A stretch of 64,000 bases of DNA from Ridgeia piscesae (GCA_025642075.2 JAODUO010000061.1:74501-138500), one strand, 5' to 3'; shown: positions 47,001 to 56,820, counted from the stretch's first letter. The notes: a model not told the origin generated them from the sequence alone. Program-made: numbers and translations.

Positions 47001-47634
47001 ACACACGTATACAACTTCGTATGTTTCACTCTGTGTTTCCAAAGAATACGACAATTATGAGGATGACTTTGAAGGAGAAGGTATGGTGTCATACATAGGA
47101 GTTCTGCAGCACACGATGTGTGTTTTCTTTTGGCGAAAGCTAGCGTCTCTGTAGTAAGCTCTTTAAGTTAGTTTCGTACTTTCAATCCGGTGTTACTTCA
47201 CAGCGTTTACTATCAAGATTAGTGTCTTCTGTAGTGCAGTTGATCTAATTCGTTAGTGTCTTTGATGTTGTTTCTTTCCCAATGTCTTCCTCGTAGGATA
47301 TACTTGAGACTTCTTCAATGGCTATTATTTTCACCCATTCGCCCAGTGCATTGATTTGGGTATCCCCCTTTGTTGTCGTCTTCCAACAATTCAAATCCCA
47401 CATCCCCATCCCGTCTACTGCGATGTCATGCCTTCTATGTGCTTGTTGTCACAATGCTACTCGTCGGTATGGTAATGTGGTGAATGTAAATATTGATCAG
47501 TTTTCATACACGCACACACGCACGCACGCACGCACGCACGCACGCACAAATAACACGCACGCACGCACGCACACATACATACGCACGCACGCACGCACAC
47601 ATACATACGAACGCACACACGCCGCACGCACACA

Positions 47635-47666
<32 letters not shown>

Positions 47667-50600
47667 CACACACACACGCACGCGCGCGCGCACACACTAT
47701 GTATTGTTTACACTCCGTCTATATACATACGGTGCGTCTACGTACTATTGGTAAATTAAAAACAGGAACACTTTGCTAGAATAACATCAGCGTAAACAGT
47801 TCGTTTGAACACAATACTAGAACACAAGACTAATATGTATACCATAAAACATCATTGGTAAAATCATGCTTCTTGTGTTCCCGCTGTTGTAACTGTGTAA
47901 ATACATACCGTTTTCCCACTAACGTTTCTGTCGTTCGTTTCTCTTATGTGTCTCAACTTTTCTTCTCTGTTTCTCTGCTTTTACTAACACAGCCTTTATG
48001 ACAGCGATCCACAGCGAAGTCTCGCGTCACCGGAACGTCGAAGATGACGCAGAGGCAGACACCATACGGCAGCAGTCTCTGCTCAGATTCCCTCGGAGCG
48101 TCTCAGACACTCACGAGGTGGACGACCTTTCAGAAGACGACGAACCCCCGGACAAACGCTGTGACAGCCTGTCTCCAGACGGAGCACAGCTAACCGAGAG
48201 TATGACGAGCGAAAAACTGCTTCGCGAGCAACAGGCGCGATCGCGTGACCTGGCAACGGACGAAGAACTGCTCCACGAAAGGACGTGGGAAAGTCCCTCT
48301 CCGGTGAAGACCGAAGTCCCGGACAGCTCGAGGGACGAGGATAAGTTCTACGACCAGATGACGCAGAGTCTGTCGACGTTGCAGGAAGAACAGGTATTAG
48401 ACGACGATGAACAAGAAGCTAGTGCCAAACTGTCTACAAAGGATAACGAAGAGAGTGTGTCCGTTGGGAAAGACCAGGACGACACGAGTGTACAAGAAGA
48501 TATACCTGAAGAAAATGTGAAGATTCACGACGCGGAAGAAACTCCAGACGATTCCATACAACCGAATGTCGAGGCCAACGCCGCTACAACAAATGTGCTG
48601 CAAGAGAATGAATACACAGACAGTGTTGAACGAAGGAGCAACCACGAGGAAGCAGATACTGCAATGCAGCAGAACTCCATCGCTGAGCAGGAACCGTCAC
48701 GTAGTTCGTTTTCTGGGAAAAGGAGTGTGACTGGTAGTTACAAAGAAGGTCGCCAGGTGTCGCCACCAGGAGACGATGACAACCCACCAGTCGAGACGGA
48801 AAGGGGAGAGATTAATTCGCCCGATGAGAACACGAAACGTGAAGATGAAGAATCGCGGTCGAAGAAAAGCAATGCAAGTTCTTTGGAAACGAAGGAGAGA
48901 ACTGTGACTCCTGATGCAAACATAGCCAGTGCGATTAGTTTGTCACCACCTTTAGAAACACAGAAACAACCCGATATGGCCAGTTCCAGCAGTAGGATAA
49001 GTATGCTAAGGCAAACCCCAGAACAACAGCAACTAGATGATCAGGTACGATCAAGTAACACTGATCAAAACGATCTCGAAACTATTCAAAAGGTATCACA
49101 ACACACCGTTAGTGGGTCACTAAACAGAGATGACGTAACAATTTCTCCGACAAAGAGTCTTGTCTCTGGGATGTTGAGTCAAAAAGACCACCACAACGGA
49201 AAACAAACTCCGCCACAGAACACTTCACAAATGTCTTTTCGTGACGGAAGCAGAATTGATCAAGACGCTGGTCAAGAAAAGCACGTTGACGAAAAACTAA
49301 ACGATTCTTCTGGTACCGTAACGTCCGGAAACAGAAATGATGATGACGATAAAGACAAACAAATTGACGACACGTTAATCGATTCAACCAGCGCCGCAAC
49401 GTCCGACGTTTCTGGAAAGAATGTAGAAGAAAACCATTCTAAGACGGACACAAACAAAAGTTCACACAGTGTAAGTGATGACCGGAGTCTCGCCAGTAAA
49501 GACCTCGGAGAAAAAGACAGTGTCGACAATGAAGGGTTAGAGCAACAACCGAAACAAGCCGATAACAGTAGCATATCGTCGGACAAAGACAAACACGGAA
49601 CGAACGCCACGCGTGATGGTAATGACAAAGTAATTGAAGCTAGCGACTCTACAGAAAACATTGAACAACAGCGGAAAAATTCAAACCAGACGCCTGAAGG
49701 TTCCGTCGCTCCGGCTTTCCCCAAAGTTGTCAACACAGGTTCTTAACAATTTACTGCTTATATCGGTTATTTTATACGTCAGTGACTAACAAGCATAATT
49801 TATTTAAAAAAATTCTCACGAAAATGAAGTACATTGTTTTACGCCCCAGCGCACCACGACAATGACAGGTGGAATAAGTTTAGTGTAAGCTTCTAGTATG
49901 CAGTATGTAACATTATCACTTCTGTTCTTCACAACGTTCAACAATATATATGGAAACGATAGCTTGATGACGTAACGTCCGACATGCCAGCGGACTGCAG
50001 TATTAATGCTAACTGTGGCAATTGCACTACATTGTAATTCAACTGTAATATAACACTTCGTGCCACTGTAATATAACACGTGCATACGTCGTAATTATTT
50101 CGTAAGTAAGTTCTCGACATTGTAAAAAAGTCACTGTTTAGCAATGTGTGGATGCGGTTTCTGTAGAGGTTCTGAGACTTTGCTTCCTGTCTCGTTGGTT
50201 CAGAAGACGACAAAGATCAAGGAATGTCAATCAGGTTTGATGGTACAGATGACAATGAAGCTCCGCGAAAGTCTAAAACATTGGCTGCCTCAGATGGCGA
50301 TGAAGATCAGGGAAAGTCGACCAGATTTGCAAACAAAAAGACGAAGAAGAAAGCGAAAGGAAAAGGAAAAACGAAACGCTAGGTCAGACGTATTGATGTT
50401 CACGGCGGCACCTAGGGACATGCACATGTTTGGTGTGGCTAAATTCAGCCGTAGGTAGTCGCTAGAAAACCTGCATGAGATACACAAGATCGTATTTGTA
50501 GAACACCGTATTATTTTATTTACCACGAATACAAGCACAAGAGGAAGCCTCATTTGCCCCGTGTGCAATACCCTGCTGACATCGCCATCGTAATATTGTT

Positions 50601-52346
50601 GGTGCGGCGTCTGTTTTTCCCGTGGCTTCAATTGCGCCTCATTTAGGGTAGTTTCTGCGCGGCAGGTCCGAGTTGCTTCCCCGCGTTAGCATCAGTCTCC
50701 TCATTCGCCAGTAATGCATCCATACCTAGGTCTAGTCACAGCAACCTTCATTTCTTAGACTCGTAGTTCATAGACTTGTGTGCAGCTGTTTCAGGAAGTG
50801 TCCTCCTTCGATCTTGTGTCACCGCTGTGGGAGGTAGTAAATACACTATCTTTCTTTAACTCTTCGAATTTGTGTGTGTTAGTATTTGCTGCAGTTAATA
50901 GAATTGCTATGATTCATTTAGTAGGTACGAATCGTCATGTAAGTTGCATTCTAGCCTGGTTTTTATAGAATATTAATCTAGTCTGATGCAAGTTGTGTAG
51001 AAGACGCGTGCGTGTTTCACAGGGAAAACGTTCTACTAGAAAGTTAATGGGACAGCACACCGTGGCTCACCGAAACTATGTCAAACGTGTGGTTTTTTTT
51101 AGAAGTTCTGATTCCGTCATTTTGGTTGATAAGTTTTTTTAAATTATGTTGTTTAGTTCAGAAATTTGAGAACAACAAAGGTGACGCCACTTGAAGTGCC
51201 TGTGTTATATCATGCAATCTTTTTGCAGCAAAACAGAACCTATTTTTTAGTTTTGAGTCATTTTAAGTAATTAAAAAACAATGTTTATATCTTTATATAT
51301 TTGCTACTTCGATGCATGCATGCATGAACACTCGAATGAATGCATGCGCGCATATACGCATTTGGAGGTTTTTGTATTTTAAGTAAATAAAATGTTTAAT
51401 TGCGAAGATGATAATGTAATAAACGCTATTAATCTTCGGATCTCGATATATCAACATTTAACATATGCAAATAAATATTATCTTTAAAGTTATTACAATG
51501 TGTCAAGAATAATCTAGTTGTACACATGGTTTCATAGGGCTATTTAGCTCTATGGCAACCTTACTATGCGCACAGTTCCGAACTTATCAACGTTTATTTT
51601 GTCGAAATAGTTTCCTTAGGTAAAAGTGAATAACAGCGTCCGTCATATTTGAGAACAGTTATGATAAAAAAAAAAAACATGTCTGATCACTGTTTGTGTT
51701 GATGTACTAATCTAATAGACAAACCGAACTAGAAATTATGTATATGCTGACATCCTTTTATGACTCTCAAGAACGTCTTGTTTTTTCTGAATTTCAGAAG
51801 ATGAGAAAAGAGAAGAAGCCTCAAGTCCGACGCGCAAAGAACCGACACCTGATCAAAAAGGTTGGCGAATTAGTTTCGGCCTTTCCAATTTTGGAAACAT
51901 AATTGTAATGGACATAACAAATTGTTTCAAACAATACACTTTTCCCTAAGACATGAACAAATATACTCATGCACGGAAACGTTTGCATGCATATGCGTTA
52001 AAAGGTTGTCTTTACTTTAATGGTAACAGCTTTGGTGCAACATACCTAATAGCTATGACGATCAAGGGAAGTCAACCTGATCTGCAAATAAAAAGACGAA
52101 GAATAAGGCGAAAGGGCGGCTAGGAAAAAACGAAGCGCTTGGGCAGACGTACTGAAATTCACTCCGGCACTTAGGGTCATGCAGATGTTTGGTGTGGCTA
52201 GAGACAGCCGTAGGTAGTCGCTAGAGTACGTGCATGAGATACATCAGAGCGTGTTGGTAGTAGTCTGTGTTATTATATTTACCATGAATCCAATCACCGC
52301 CAATAATCTATGTTGAGCCAATGTAGTTCTATGCTAAACATACACA

Positions 52347-52395
<49 letters not shown>

Positions 52396-52528
52396 AGTTC
52401 AAACTCTGTATGTATGTGACTAGTAGATATCGACAACATACGCTTATTGTATACTTGTTTATACAGGTGGAGAACAAGAAAAAACAGACGACGTCGAAGA
52501 GACGGCAGTAGAAAATAAGGAAGAATAG
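32101..52528 (+). CDS. ODAD4: ODAD4 (TTC25), outer dynein arm docking complex subunit 4, copy A
   Basis: Exons 32101-32220, 39362-39493, 41263-41416, 41904-41965, 42522-42693, 43512-43718, 44094-44301, 45015-45101, 45974-46170, 46616-46789, 47045-47080, then 47993-49746 (stop) or 47993-49738 joined to 50204-50382 or to 51798-51860 and 52467-52528. All phases fit, giving about 1100, 1157 or 1139 residues. N-terminal TPRs (residues about 10-145), the RLENKGDL segment, [18 protein letters not shown], and a second TPR set ([60 protein letters not shown]) match vertebrate TTC25 in order. The family docks outer dynein arms on doublet microtubules of motile cilia, with ODAD1-3. The disordered C-terminal part is far longer than in vertebrates (about 670 residues in all). 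A paralog starts at 56710. Confidence 0.93.
35284..35475. repeat. 20-base minisatellite
   Basis: About nine units of ctaactggagagtctcgagg with small changes at both ends. Confidence 0.92.
35920..36133. repeat. 8-base tandem repeat (CACTGCGC)n, about 26 copies
   Basis: Nearly perfect units of cactgcgc. The period is not a multiple of three, so every frame stays open and the same octapeptide pattern (ATAPLRHC forward, AVAQWRSG reverse) appears in all of them. None is a real protein. Confidence 0.96.
37279..37342. promoter_or_regulatory. CRE-like cluster in ODAD4 A intron
   Basis: CGACGTCA at 37279-37286 and a perfect TGACGTCA at 37335-37342, with AACGTCAC and TTACGTAA nearby. CREB/ATF-type factors bind TGACGTCA. 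It lies 1.1 kb before the alternative first exon; a link is inference. Confidence 0.35.
38323..38336 (+). promoter_or_regulatory. X-box-like site before the alternative ODAD4 first exon
   Basis: GTTGTCATGACAGC, fitting the X-box consensus RYYNYYATRRNRAC at 13 of 14 positions, 106 bases before the ATG at 38443. A TATA-like TTATTTAA lies at 38403-38410, 40 bases before the ATG. Confidence 0.5.
38443..38634 (+). CDS. ODAD4: Alternative first exon of ODAD4 A (promoter 2)
   Basis: ATG preceded in frame by TGA at 38422; 64 codons; donor gtaggg, phase 0, so it joins the exon at 39362 in frame. It reads [20 protein letters not shown], a basic new N-terminus, and then [20 protein letters not shown], a TPR helix pair equivalent to the one in the exon at 32101. 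It offers a different N-terminal tail on the same TPR protein. It could also be a remnant of another tandem copy of the gene whose other exons were lost. Confidence 0.75.
39362..39493 (+). CDS. ODAD4: ODAD4 A exon 2: TPR
   Basis: Acceptor ttgtttccag, donor gtaaga, 44 codons. It encodes [20 protein letters not shown] and [16 protein letters not shown], the classic TPR pattern, matching vertebrate TTC25. Confidence 0.93.
39700..41222 (+). mobile_element. Dead non-LTR retrotransposon (CR1/Jockey-like reverse transcriptase), 5' truncated
   Basis: The ORF from about 39725 encodes reverse transcriptase: [42 protein letters not shown] (motif A), [20 protein letters not shown] (motif B) and [10 protein letters not shown] (motif C, YVDD). 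The frame breaks at 40561 (TGA) and shifts again; the decayed C-terminus ([34 protein letters not shown]) can be followed to about 41090. The 3' end is a short (ATT)n run ending at about 41220, as in many CR1-type elements. Endonuclease and 5' parts are absent. It lies in an intron in the sense orientation, 40 bases before the next acceptor. Confidence 0.9.
41263..41416 (+). CDS. ODAD4: ODAD4 A exon 3: TPR
   Basis: Acceptor gttttcttgcag, donor gtgagt, phase 0 to 1. It encodes [20 protein letters not shown] and [20 protein letters not shown], nearly identical in pattern to vertebrate TTC25 and to copy B (same length, 154 bases). Confidence 0.95.
41904..41965 (+). CDS. ODAD4: ODAD4 A exon 4: LENKGDL segment
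   Basis: Acceptor gtgttgtag, donor gtaagt; encodes [20 protein letters not shown]. The LENKGDL word is shared with vertebrate TTC25 and copy B. Confidence 0.92.
42450..42498. repeat. (ATC)n microsatellite
   Basis: Runs of atc with cacc and ttc interruptions, just before ODAD4 A exon 5. Confidence 0.92.
42522..42693 (+). CDS. ODAD4: ODAD4 A exon 5: basic linker and conserved QLLGELY helix
   Basis: Acceptor gaccttgcag, donor gtgagg. It encodes [20 protein letters not shown] and [20 protein letters not shown]. The second block is the TTC25 segment KTVRQLLGELYVDKEYLE. A (ATC)n run lies just upstream in the intron. Confidence 0.92.
43512..43718 (+). CDS. ODAD4: ODAD4 A exon 6: linker between TPR sets
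   Basis: Acceptor tcggttgcag, donor gtatgt. It encodes [32 protein letters not shown] and [11 protein letters not shown]. Vertebrate TTC25 has a similar order: YLDTRSDFWRQQ, then YILKSLEDID. Confidence 0.9.
43765..44067. repeat. Microsatellite-filled intron: (GT)n, (GTGC)n, then (AT)n
   Basis: The 375-base intron between exons 43512 and 44094 is mostly (GT)n, (GTGC/GTTC)n and a perfect (AT)n from about 43999 to 44067, ending 26 bases before the acceptor. Confidence 0.95.
44094..44301 (+). CDS. ODAD4: ODAD4 A exon 7: TPR
   Basis: Acceptor gtcgtcacag, donor gtgagt. It encodes [20 protein letters not shown] and [20 protein letters not shown], then [11 protein letters not shown]. This equals NLYSCIGNAQIELGQ in vertebrate TTC25. 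Confidence 0.94.
44830..44842. promoter_or_regulatory. Second copy of the 13-base X-box-like palindrome, intronic
   Basis: GTTGCTATGCAAC, identical to the promoter site at 31970, in the intron between exons 44094 and 45015. No start site seen nearby. It may be chance or an internal regulatory site. Confidence 0.35.
45015..45101 (+). CDS. ODAD4: ODAD4 A exon 8: TPR
   Basis: Acceptor tattttgcag, donor gtgagt, phase 2 at both ends. It encodes [20 protein letters not shown] and KKFQKAID, the same as [25 protein letters not shown] in the vertebrate protein. Confidence 0.95.
45974..46170 (+). CDS. ODAD4: ODAD4 A exon 9: TPR
   Basis: Acceptor gtccgtgtag, donor gtaggc. It encodes [20 protein letters not shown], then [20 protein letters not shown] and [13 protein letters not shown], the most conserved C-terminal TPR block of TTC25 ([13 protein letters not shown] in vertebrates). 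Confidence 0.96.
46616..46789 (+). CDS. ODAD4: ODAD4 A exon 10: last TPR
   Basis: Acceptor ttggtcttcag, donor gtacga. It encodes [20 protein letters not shown] and [20 protein letters not shown], the last TPR helices, then an acidic charged stretch. Confidence 0.92.
47045..47080 (+). CDS. ODAD4: ODAD4 A exon 11: acidic microexon
   Basis: Twelve codons ([11 protein letters not shown], with split codons at both ends), phase 1 at both ends, acceptor tgtttccaaag, donor gtatgg. It can be skipped without a frame shift. [13 protein letters not shown] acidic motifs are common in ciliary protein tails. Confidence 0.78.
47509..47693. repeat. (CA)n/(CGCA)n microsatellite
   Basis: Mixed cacg, cgca and ca units in the intron between exons 47045 and 47993. 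Arg/Thr/His ORFs across it are by-products. Confidence 0.96.
47993..49746 (+). CDS. ODAD4: ODAD4 A exon 12: large disordered acidic exon
   Basis: Acceptor tactaacacag; 1.75 kb without a stop until TAA at 49744. It starts [20 protein letters not shown] and is rich in Ser, Asp, Glu, Gln and Asn throughout, with no globular pattern. The frame joins exon 11 in phase 1, so it belongs to ODAD4 and not to a separate gene, although an internal ATG at 47998 could mimic a start. A weak donor (ACAG|gttctt) at 49738 could instead join it to downstream exons of the same phase. Confidence 0.85.
50204..50382 (+). CDS. ODAD4: Alternative terminal exon of ODAD4 A: basic tail
   Basis: Acceptor tcgttggttcag, phase 1, 59 codons with TAG. 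It encodes [20 protein letters not shown] and then [20 protein letters not shown], an internal repeat ([20 protein letters not shown]) and a Lys-rich end. A decayed copy lies at about 52050-52290. Confidence 0.62.
51798..51860 (+). CDS. ODAD4: Possible ODAD4 A exon 13
   Basis: Acceptor tgaatttcag, donor AAAG|gttggc (weak), phase 1 at both ends. It encodes [20 protein letters not shown]. The same E-D-[DE]-K start as the exon at 50204 suggests duplicated exons. Confidence 0.55.
52050..52290 (+). pseudogene. Decayed duplicate of the 50204 terminal exon
   Basis: About 240 bases resemble 50281-50540, including gcaaataaaaagacgaagaa and tttggtgtggctag, with agccgtaggtagtcgctaga after it. The coding part has an in-frame TGA (TCA ACC TGA) where the intact exon has TCG ACC AGA, plus base changes that destroy the Lys-rich end. 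Confidence 0.78.
52348..52392. repeat. (AT)n microsatellite
   Basis: About 22 perfect AT units in the last intron of ODAD4 A, ending 74 bases before the acceptor. Confidence 0.96.
52467..52528 (+). CDS. ODAD4: Possible last coding exon of ODAD4 A
   Basis: Acceptor gtttatacag, phase 1, reads [19 protein letters not shown] and TAG. It is short, acidic and in the right phase to follow 51860. AATAAA lies 342 bases downstream. Confidence 0.58.
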
Positions 52529-52869
52529 GACTTTGTCTCCGTTGTGTAGGCGGAGGAACAACACTGCGTTCCTATCATCTCGAATGTGCCAGTTTTATGA
52601 ATGGACATAATATTATATATTCAACCTGCTGATTTATTTATTATGTTAGACAATGGAGAATATTTACATAGTTTGTCGATTTATTCTTTATATAACTTGT
52701 GAGTGCCCTAAGCTATATAGTGTGTGTATCGTTTTATGAAAATGTAATGTATTTACAACGTTATAAAGTCAAGTAGCACAACTATATTCTACATATTGTT
52801 GTATTGTGGTATTATGAAGTTTATATATATCGTATATGTTTTATATGTGCTGTAATATAATTGCTAAAT

Positions 52870-52875
52870 AATAAA
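52870..52875 (+). terminator. Candidate polyadenylation signal of ODAD4 A
   Basis: First AATAAA after the TAG at 52526, in an AT-rich 3' UTR. Confidence 0.45.
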
Positions 52876-53113
52876 ATACATCCAATGAACTGTGAAATTA
52901 CTTATATGTACGCTTTAGGTTTCGCTGCTAGGTCTAGGAAGATATTTTAAATGTTACTAAATTTTTCCCTTTTTTGAAGTAGAGTCGGCAAGTACATGCA
53001 CAGAGGAGTGTGCTATATTTTACTAAGTGTTGTCACATTTATCATAAATATGTGTACATCATCTTCAGCAAAGAGAGTGTGAGCAATTTTGGAATTTAGG
53101 TAGAAATTCATGT

Positions 53114-53233
<120 letters not shown>

Positions 53234-53989
53234 AGTGTCTATGTGTGCCCGTTATGTGTATCTGTGTGTGGACGTGGACTTGGGGGTAATTTCGTTTTAA
53301 AGACAGCACTCCCGCCTTTGTGTGAGAGTTCGTATAATTGTAAATTCCTAACCTAATTATCTTTGAAAACATTTTGATAAAGATTTGCCCCGGTGTAGCG
53401 GTATAGAATTGCCTCTCTGATTCCTGCCCCCTCCTCCGGCAATATTGTCCTGGAACGAACCTGCCGGAAGCAATAATATACTGGTACATGACTGCCCCCG
53501 ACGTGATAATATTATGCCATATTCTGCCCCCTCCCCTCAAATATAAACCAGTATACATTTAGTCGCTTCTGTTGACATGGGTTATGAGCTATGCAAAATT
53601 CTATTGGCAGTGTTGAGCACCATAGGTTATGTAATAATATACAGATAAGACTTTCGACAATGACATAGCAAACATTCCTGTTAGCAGCTTTTGTCTAATT
53701 TGACTAATCTACTGTCTCGCAAACATGATTGTTGTCTTCGTCAAATGGAAACATAGTTCGCAAACACAGTTTCCATCTTCTTTATATCCGGAAGCTATCT
53801 TTATGATTCTACAGAGTTCTGGTTGCCATGTAGGTCAGGCGCGTATACAGGGGATTACTGTTTACCCGGAAACCCCAATATCCAGCACTACATGGCAATG
53901 TACAGTAAATTATCACTTTCAACATCCAGTTGTACAGGGATACCCGTTAGGAAACCAACATACAAATTCGTTCTTGATATTCCCCCGTA

Positions 53990-54180
53990 ACCCATTTTGG
54001 ACATAACACCCTCTGGACATCCCTCGGACAAAATATCCACTAGATATAACTGCACTGAACATAACCCAATTCAGACATAACCCATTTGGACAATAACATC
54101 CTTCCTAACCTCCCTCCACATATAACCCACATTGGAAAAAACCTCCGGACAAAACATGTTCCCGTCAGAACAAAACACGC
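53990..54180. repeat. Degenerate gacataacccatttgg-type repeats
   Basis: Imperfect pieces such as cagacataacccatttggac, ggacataacaccctctggac and acatataacccacattgg in tandem. Low order. Confidence 0.55.
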
Positions 54181-54232
54181 TCCAAACATTTTTCTGTGAT
54201 TTATCGAGGTGAGAGCAGTAAGCGTAAACATG

Positions 54233-54900
54233 CAATCAACATTTGAAAGTCAGCGCCAGTTCGGAATTTAGGTGTTGTCTTTGACAATAATTTCACCTTT
54301 CATCAGTACATTTCACAGGTATGCAAATCAAATTCGTCATTTCCGTCGAATCCGGCGTCATCTATCTTTACCATCTGCTGCAACAATATCAGTTGCCCTG
54401 ATTAATAGTCGACTAGACTATACTGTAACCCACTTCTTAGTAACATTGCAAAAAAACCTTCTCTAAACGCCAACGTGTACATAATTGTTTAACACGCTTT
54501 TTCACCATCACTACCGCTACTTAAACAGTTACATTGGCTTCCAGTTGCATACCGAATTAAATTTAAATTGGCTACTGTTACATACCGTACTCTTTCTATT
54601 CAACAACCGACATACTTAGTTAATTTGCTATATTTCTCTGATATATCTGGGACCCTTAGGTCATCCGTTTCCAAACTACGTTTTGTTCCTAAAACTAAGC
54701 TGAATATTGGCAAACGTGCTTTCTCTGTGGCTGCGCCAACAATTTGGAATCAACTCCCTATTAGGATTAAATCTTCCGAAACTGTAGACCTTTCTTAAAC
54801 ATGAAAACTTCTTTGTTTGAAATTGCTTTTCCATCTTACAATTCGGCGGTTCCATGCACCAGTGAAAATGTTTGCCTAGCCAAATGATTTTGTTTGTCGC
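54233..54900 (+). mobile_element. Decayed 3' end of a non-LTR retrotransposon (CR1-like)
   Basis: Frame-shifted remnant of the reverse transcriptase C-terminus: HFRRIRRHLSLPSAATISVA, LINSRLDYT, WLPVAYRIKFKLATVTYRTL, TKLNIGKRAFSVAAPTIWNQ and LPIRIKSSETVDL. This C-terminal pattern is typical of CR1/L2-clade elements in invertebrates. It differs from the element in the ODAD4 intron, so they are separate families. No catalytic motifs are left. Confidence 0.85.
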
Positions 54901-55022
54901 ACCTTTGAGCTTGAATTGTTTTTAGATATGAACGATTACAACTGTTATTAACTTTAAGCTATTGTTGTGTGAAATGTAGACGTACTTTCTGATAGCACAT
55001 AAAATACATGTATCTTTCTTAG

Positions 55023-55264
55023 TTGTTTTACTGATTGAAGAAAAGAGAACAACATTGACAGAAATGTACCAACAGATAATGCAGCTTGCAAACGAGGAAC
55101 TTGCACAATCAACATCAGGCAGATATTTTGAGAAGGACTCGCCGCGGTGGCAGGAGGCGATGGCACGGAACAGAATAAGGAATGGCAGACATGAAGAGAC
55201 GAAGAAGATACCGAGCATGATATCGGAAGACGGGGAGGGTGTGCTGTATTGTGTAGGCTCTTGA
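55023..55264 (+). pseudogene. Orphan exon-like ORF, unrecognised
   Basis: Acceptor atctttcttag, then an open frame (phase 1) with VLLIEEKRTTLTEMYQQIMQ, LANEELAQSTSGRYFEKDSP and RWQEAMARNRIRNGRHEETK, and TGA. The composition is clearly protein-like, but no matching upstream exon was found. It could be a far alternative last exon of ODAD4 A (phase fits), an exon of another gene, or a piece of a mobile element. Not recognised. Confidence 0.4.
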
Positions 55265-55594
55265 CGCTCTCCCAAAAATACCCCACTAACACCCATGTTC
55301 AGGCTCTACAAATTCTCAAGTTGCATCCATAGCGGCGGAGGCTAATGCCATTCCCATCCCTTCCACGAACGTCGGGGGATGGGAGATCACACAACGCACC
55401 AGTTCCAAGCAAGCGCCTGTGAAAGACTAAACAAATTATTCACGACCGCTGTAGAACCGACCTTCATACACAGGTCACAGACTTACGTCAACTTTCGTCT
55501 CGCTTAACCGACTGTAGGTCGGCTGCAGAACTACGCCGAGAAGACAGTCTGGTGAGACTCTCGGCTTTTGAATGTTTATCCTCGTGATCTATAC

Positions 55595-55950
55595 AATGCT
55601 GCCACCTCACACGGACACTGGTTAATGTAATTTCAATTTTTATAAACAACTGCAAATTTGTATTTCTATTTATTTTGTGTTAATATAAATTTAATTTTGA
55701 ATAGTTTTTATAACACAGCATTATTTGATAAAAAGGTATCCTTATTTAATTTGTATGTTATTCGTGTTGGGCTAAACAATGCTGCCACCTCACGGATACT
55801 GATTAATCCTGCCGTAATTCTTATTTTATAAACAACAGTAAATTTGAATTTTTCTTATTTTTGTGTTAATATAACTTCAATGTTGAATACTTTTCATAGG
55901 ATATAATTATCTTGTAAAAGTATATCGTTATTCTAATTTTTATTTCATAG
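55595..55950. repeat. Two-copy direct repeat, about 175 bases
   Basis: acaatgctgccacctcac at about 55597 recurs at about 55777, followed in both by related AT-rich sequence (tttataaacaac, ttgtgttaatataa). A short third piece, gtgctgccacgtcacgg, is near 56050. Confidence 0.75.
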
Positions 55951-56579
55951 TAGGCCTGAGAGCTAATCAGCGTCTCTACCCTAATCTGGGATAAGGCCGT
56001 AACAAATGCAGAGCGTTTCTTTCCCCAGGCGGAGTTGAGGGGCGTAAAAGTGCTGCCACGTCACGGAGCCCGGGTAACGGAGGCTAGGTCAACCTGTACT
56101 GCTTGCTTACGCATGGCGCGGTAAAACGCCGTCAGTTTACCTGCTTGTATTATTGAAAACGCATAGGTTTACTCACAGAAGACACAGCGCAGAACTGCTC
56201 AGTAATAATCAACAACTTTATAGTTTTGGCCAATCACGACGTAGAAAGAACGTTTGTGCGCGACACCGGAACTTGCTGGAGCGCCGTAGACACTGAATAC
56301 CTTAATCTGATCGTGTCCTGAGATACGTTCATTCCTTCCCACAATAGCTTACAATAGTGCCATTTATTGACGGCCTCCATTGATAAACAAACATGCACTA
56401 GTGTATTGAGACATAAGTAGGACTTAACTCTACTTTCAAATAAACATCCGTCCCTGTGATAACATAGTCATGTTATATTTTCTTCGACATTTTGGAAATA
56501 TATGTTTTATTACAACAAATAATTAAATCACAGCAGTCACGATCCAAAAATGAGTACAAATTAAATGCTTCCGGTTCTA

Positions 56580-56592
56580 GTTGCTATGAGAC
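56580..56592 (+). promoter_or_regulatory. X-box-like site of ODAD4 B
   Basis: GTTGCTATGAGAC, matching the copy A site at 10 of 13 positions, with its end 117 bases before the ATG (118 in copy A). Spacing and the following bases (ttgttt) suggest homologous promoters kept after duplication. Confidence 0.5.
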
Positions 56593-56667
56593 GTAGCCTT
56601 GTTTGCCGGTGGTTGTAAGGTTACGTACGTGTGGGCATCCCGCTGTGCTGATTAACTAGTTTACCAA

Positions 56668-56674
56668 TATAAAA
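56668..56674 (+). promoter_or_regulatory. TATA-like element of ODAD4 B
   Basis: TATAAAA beginning 42 bases before the ATG at 56710, in the same place as in copy A. Confidence 0.4.
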
Positions 56675-56709
56675 TACTCGTTTTCTAAGTACACACAAGA
56701 CGTCTAGAT

Positions 56710-56820
56710 ATGGATGACGGTTCCGAAGAACAACCTGGCTCCTACGAGATTTCCAAAGCGGAGGGTGAGGTTTTGTTCAAACGTGGCGACTACAGGAAAG
56801 CCGTCGAGTCTTTCACCACG
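56710..56820 (+). CDS. ODAD4: ODAD4 B exon 1
   Basis: ATG, 37 codons, donor gtatgt, phase 0. EGEVLFKRGDYRKAVESFTT is the first TPR helix pair; vertebrate TTC25 also ends this exon with ESFTT-like residues. Confidence 0.92.

Noticed and set aside
56237..56380. Minus-strand 48-codon ORF (MEAVNKWHYCK) 330 bases before ODAD4 B, mirroring the divergent gene of copy A
   Set aside because: Only a few bases around the ATG (taaacaa) resemble copy A and the protein does not, so I cannot support a duplicated divergent gene.
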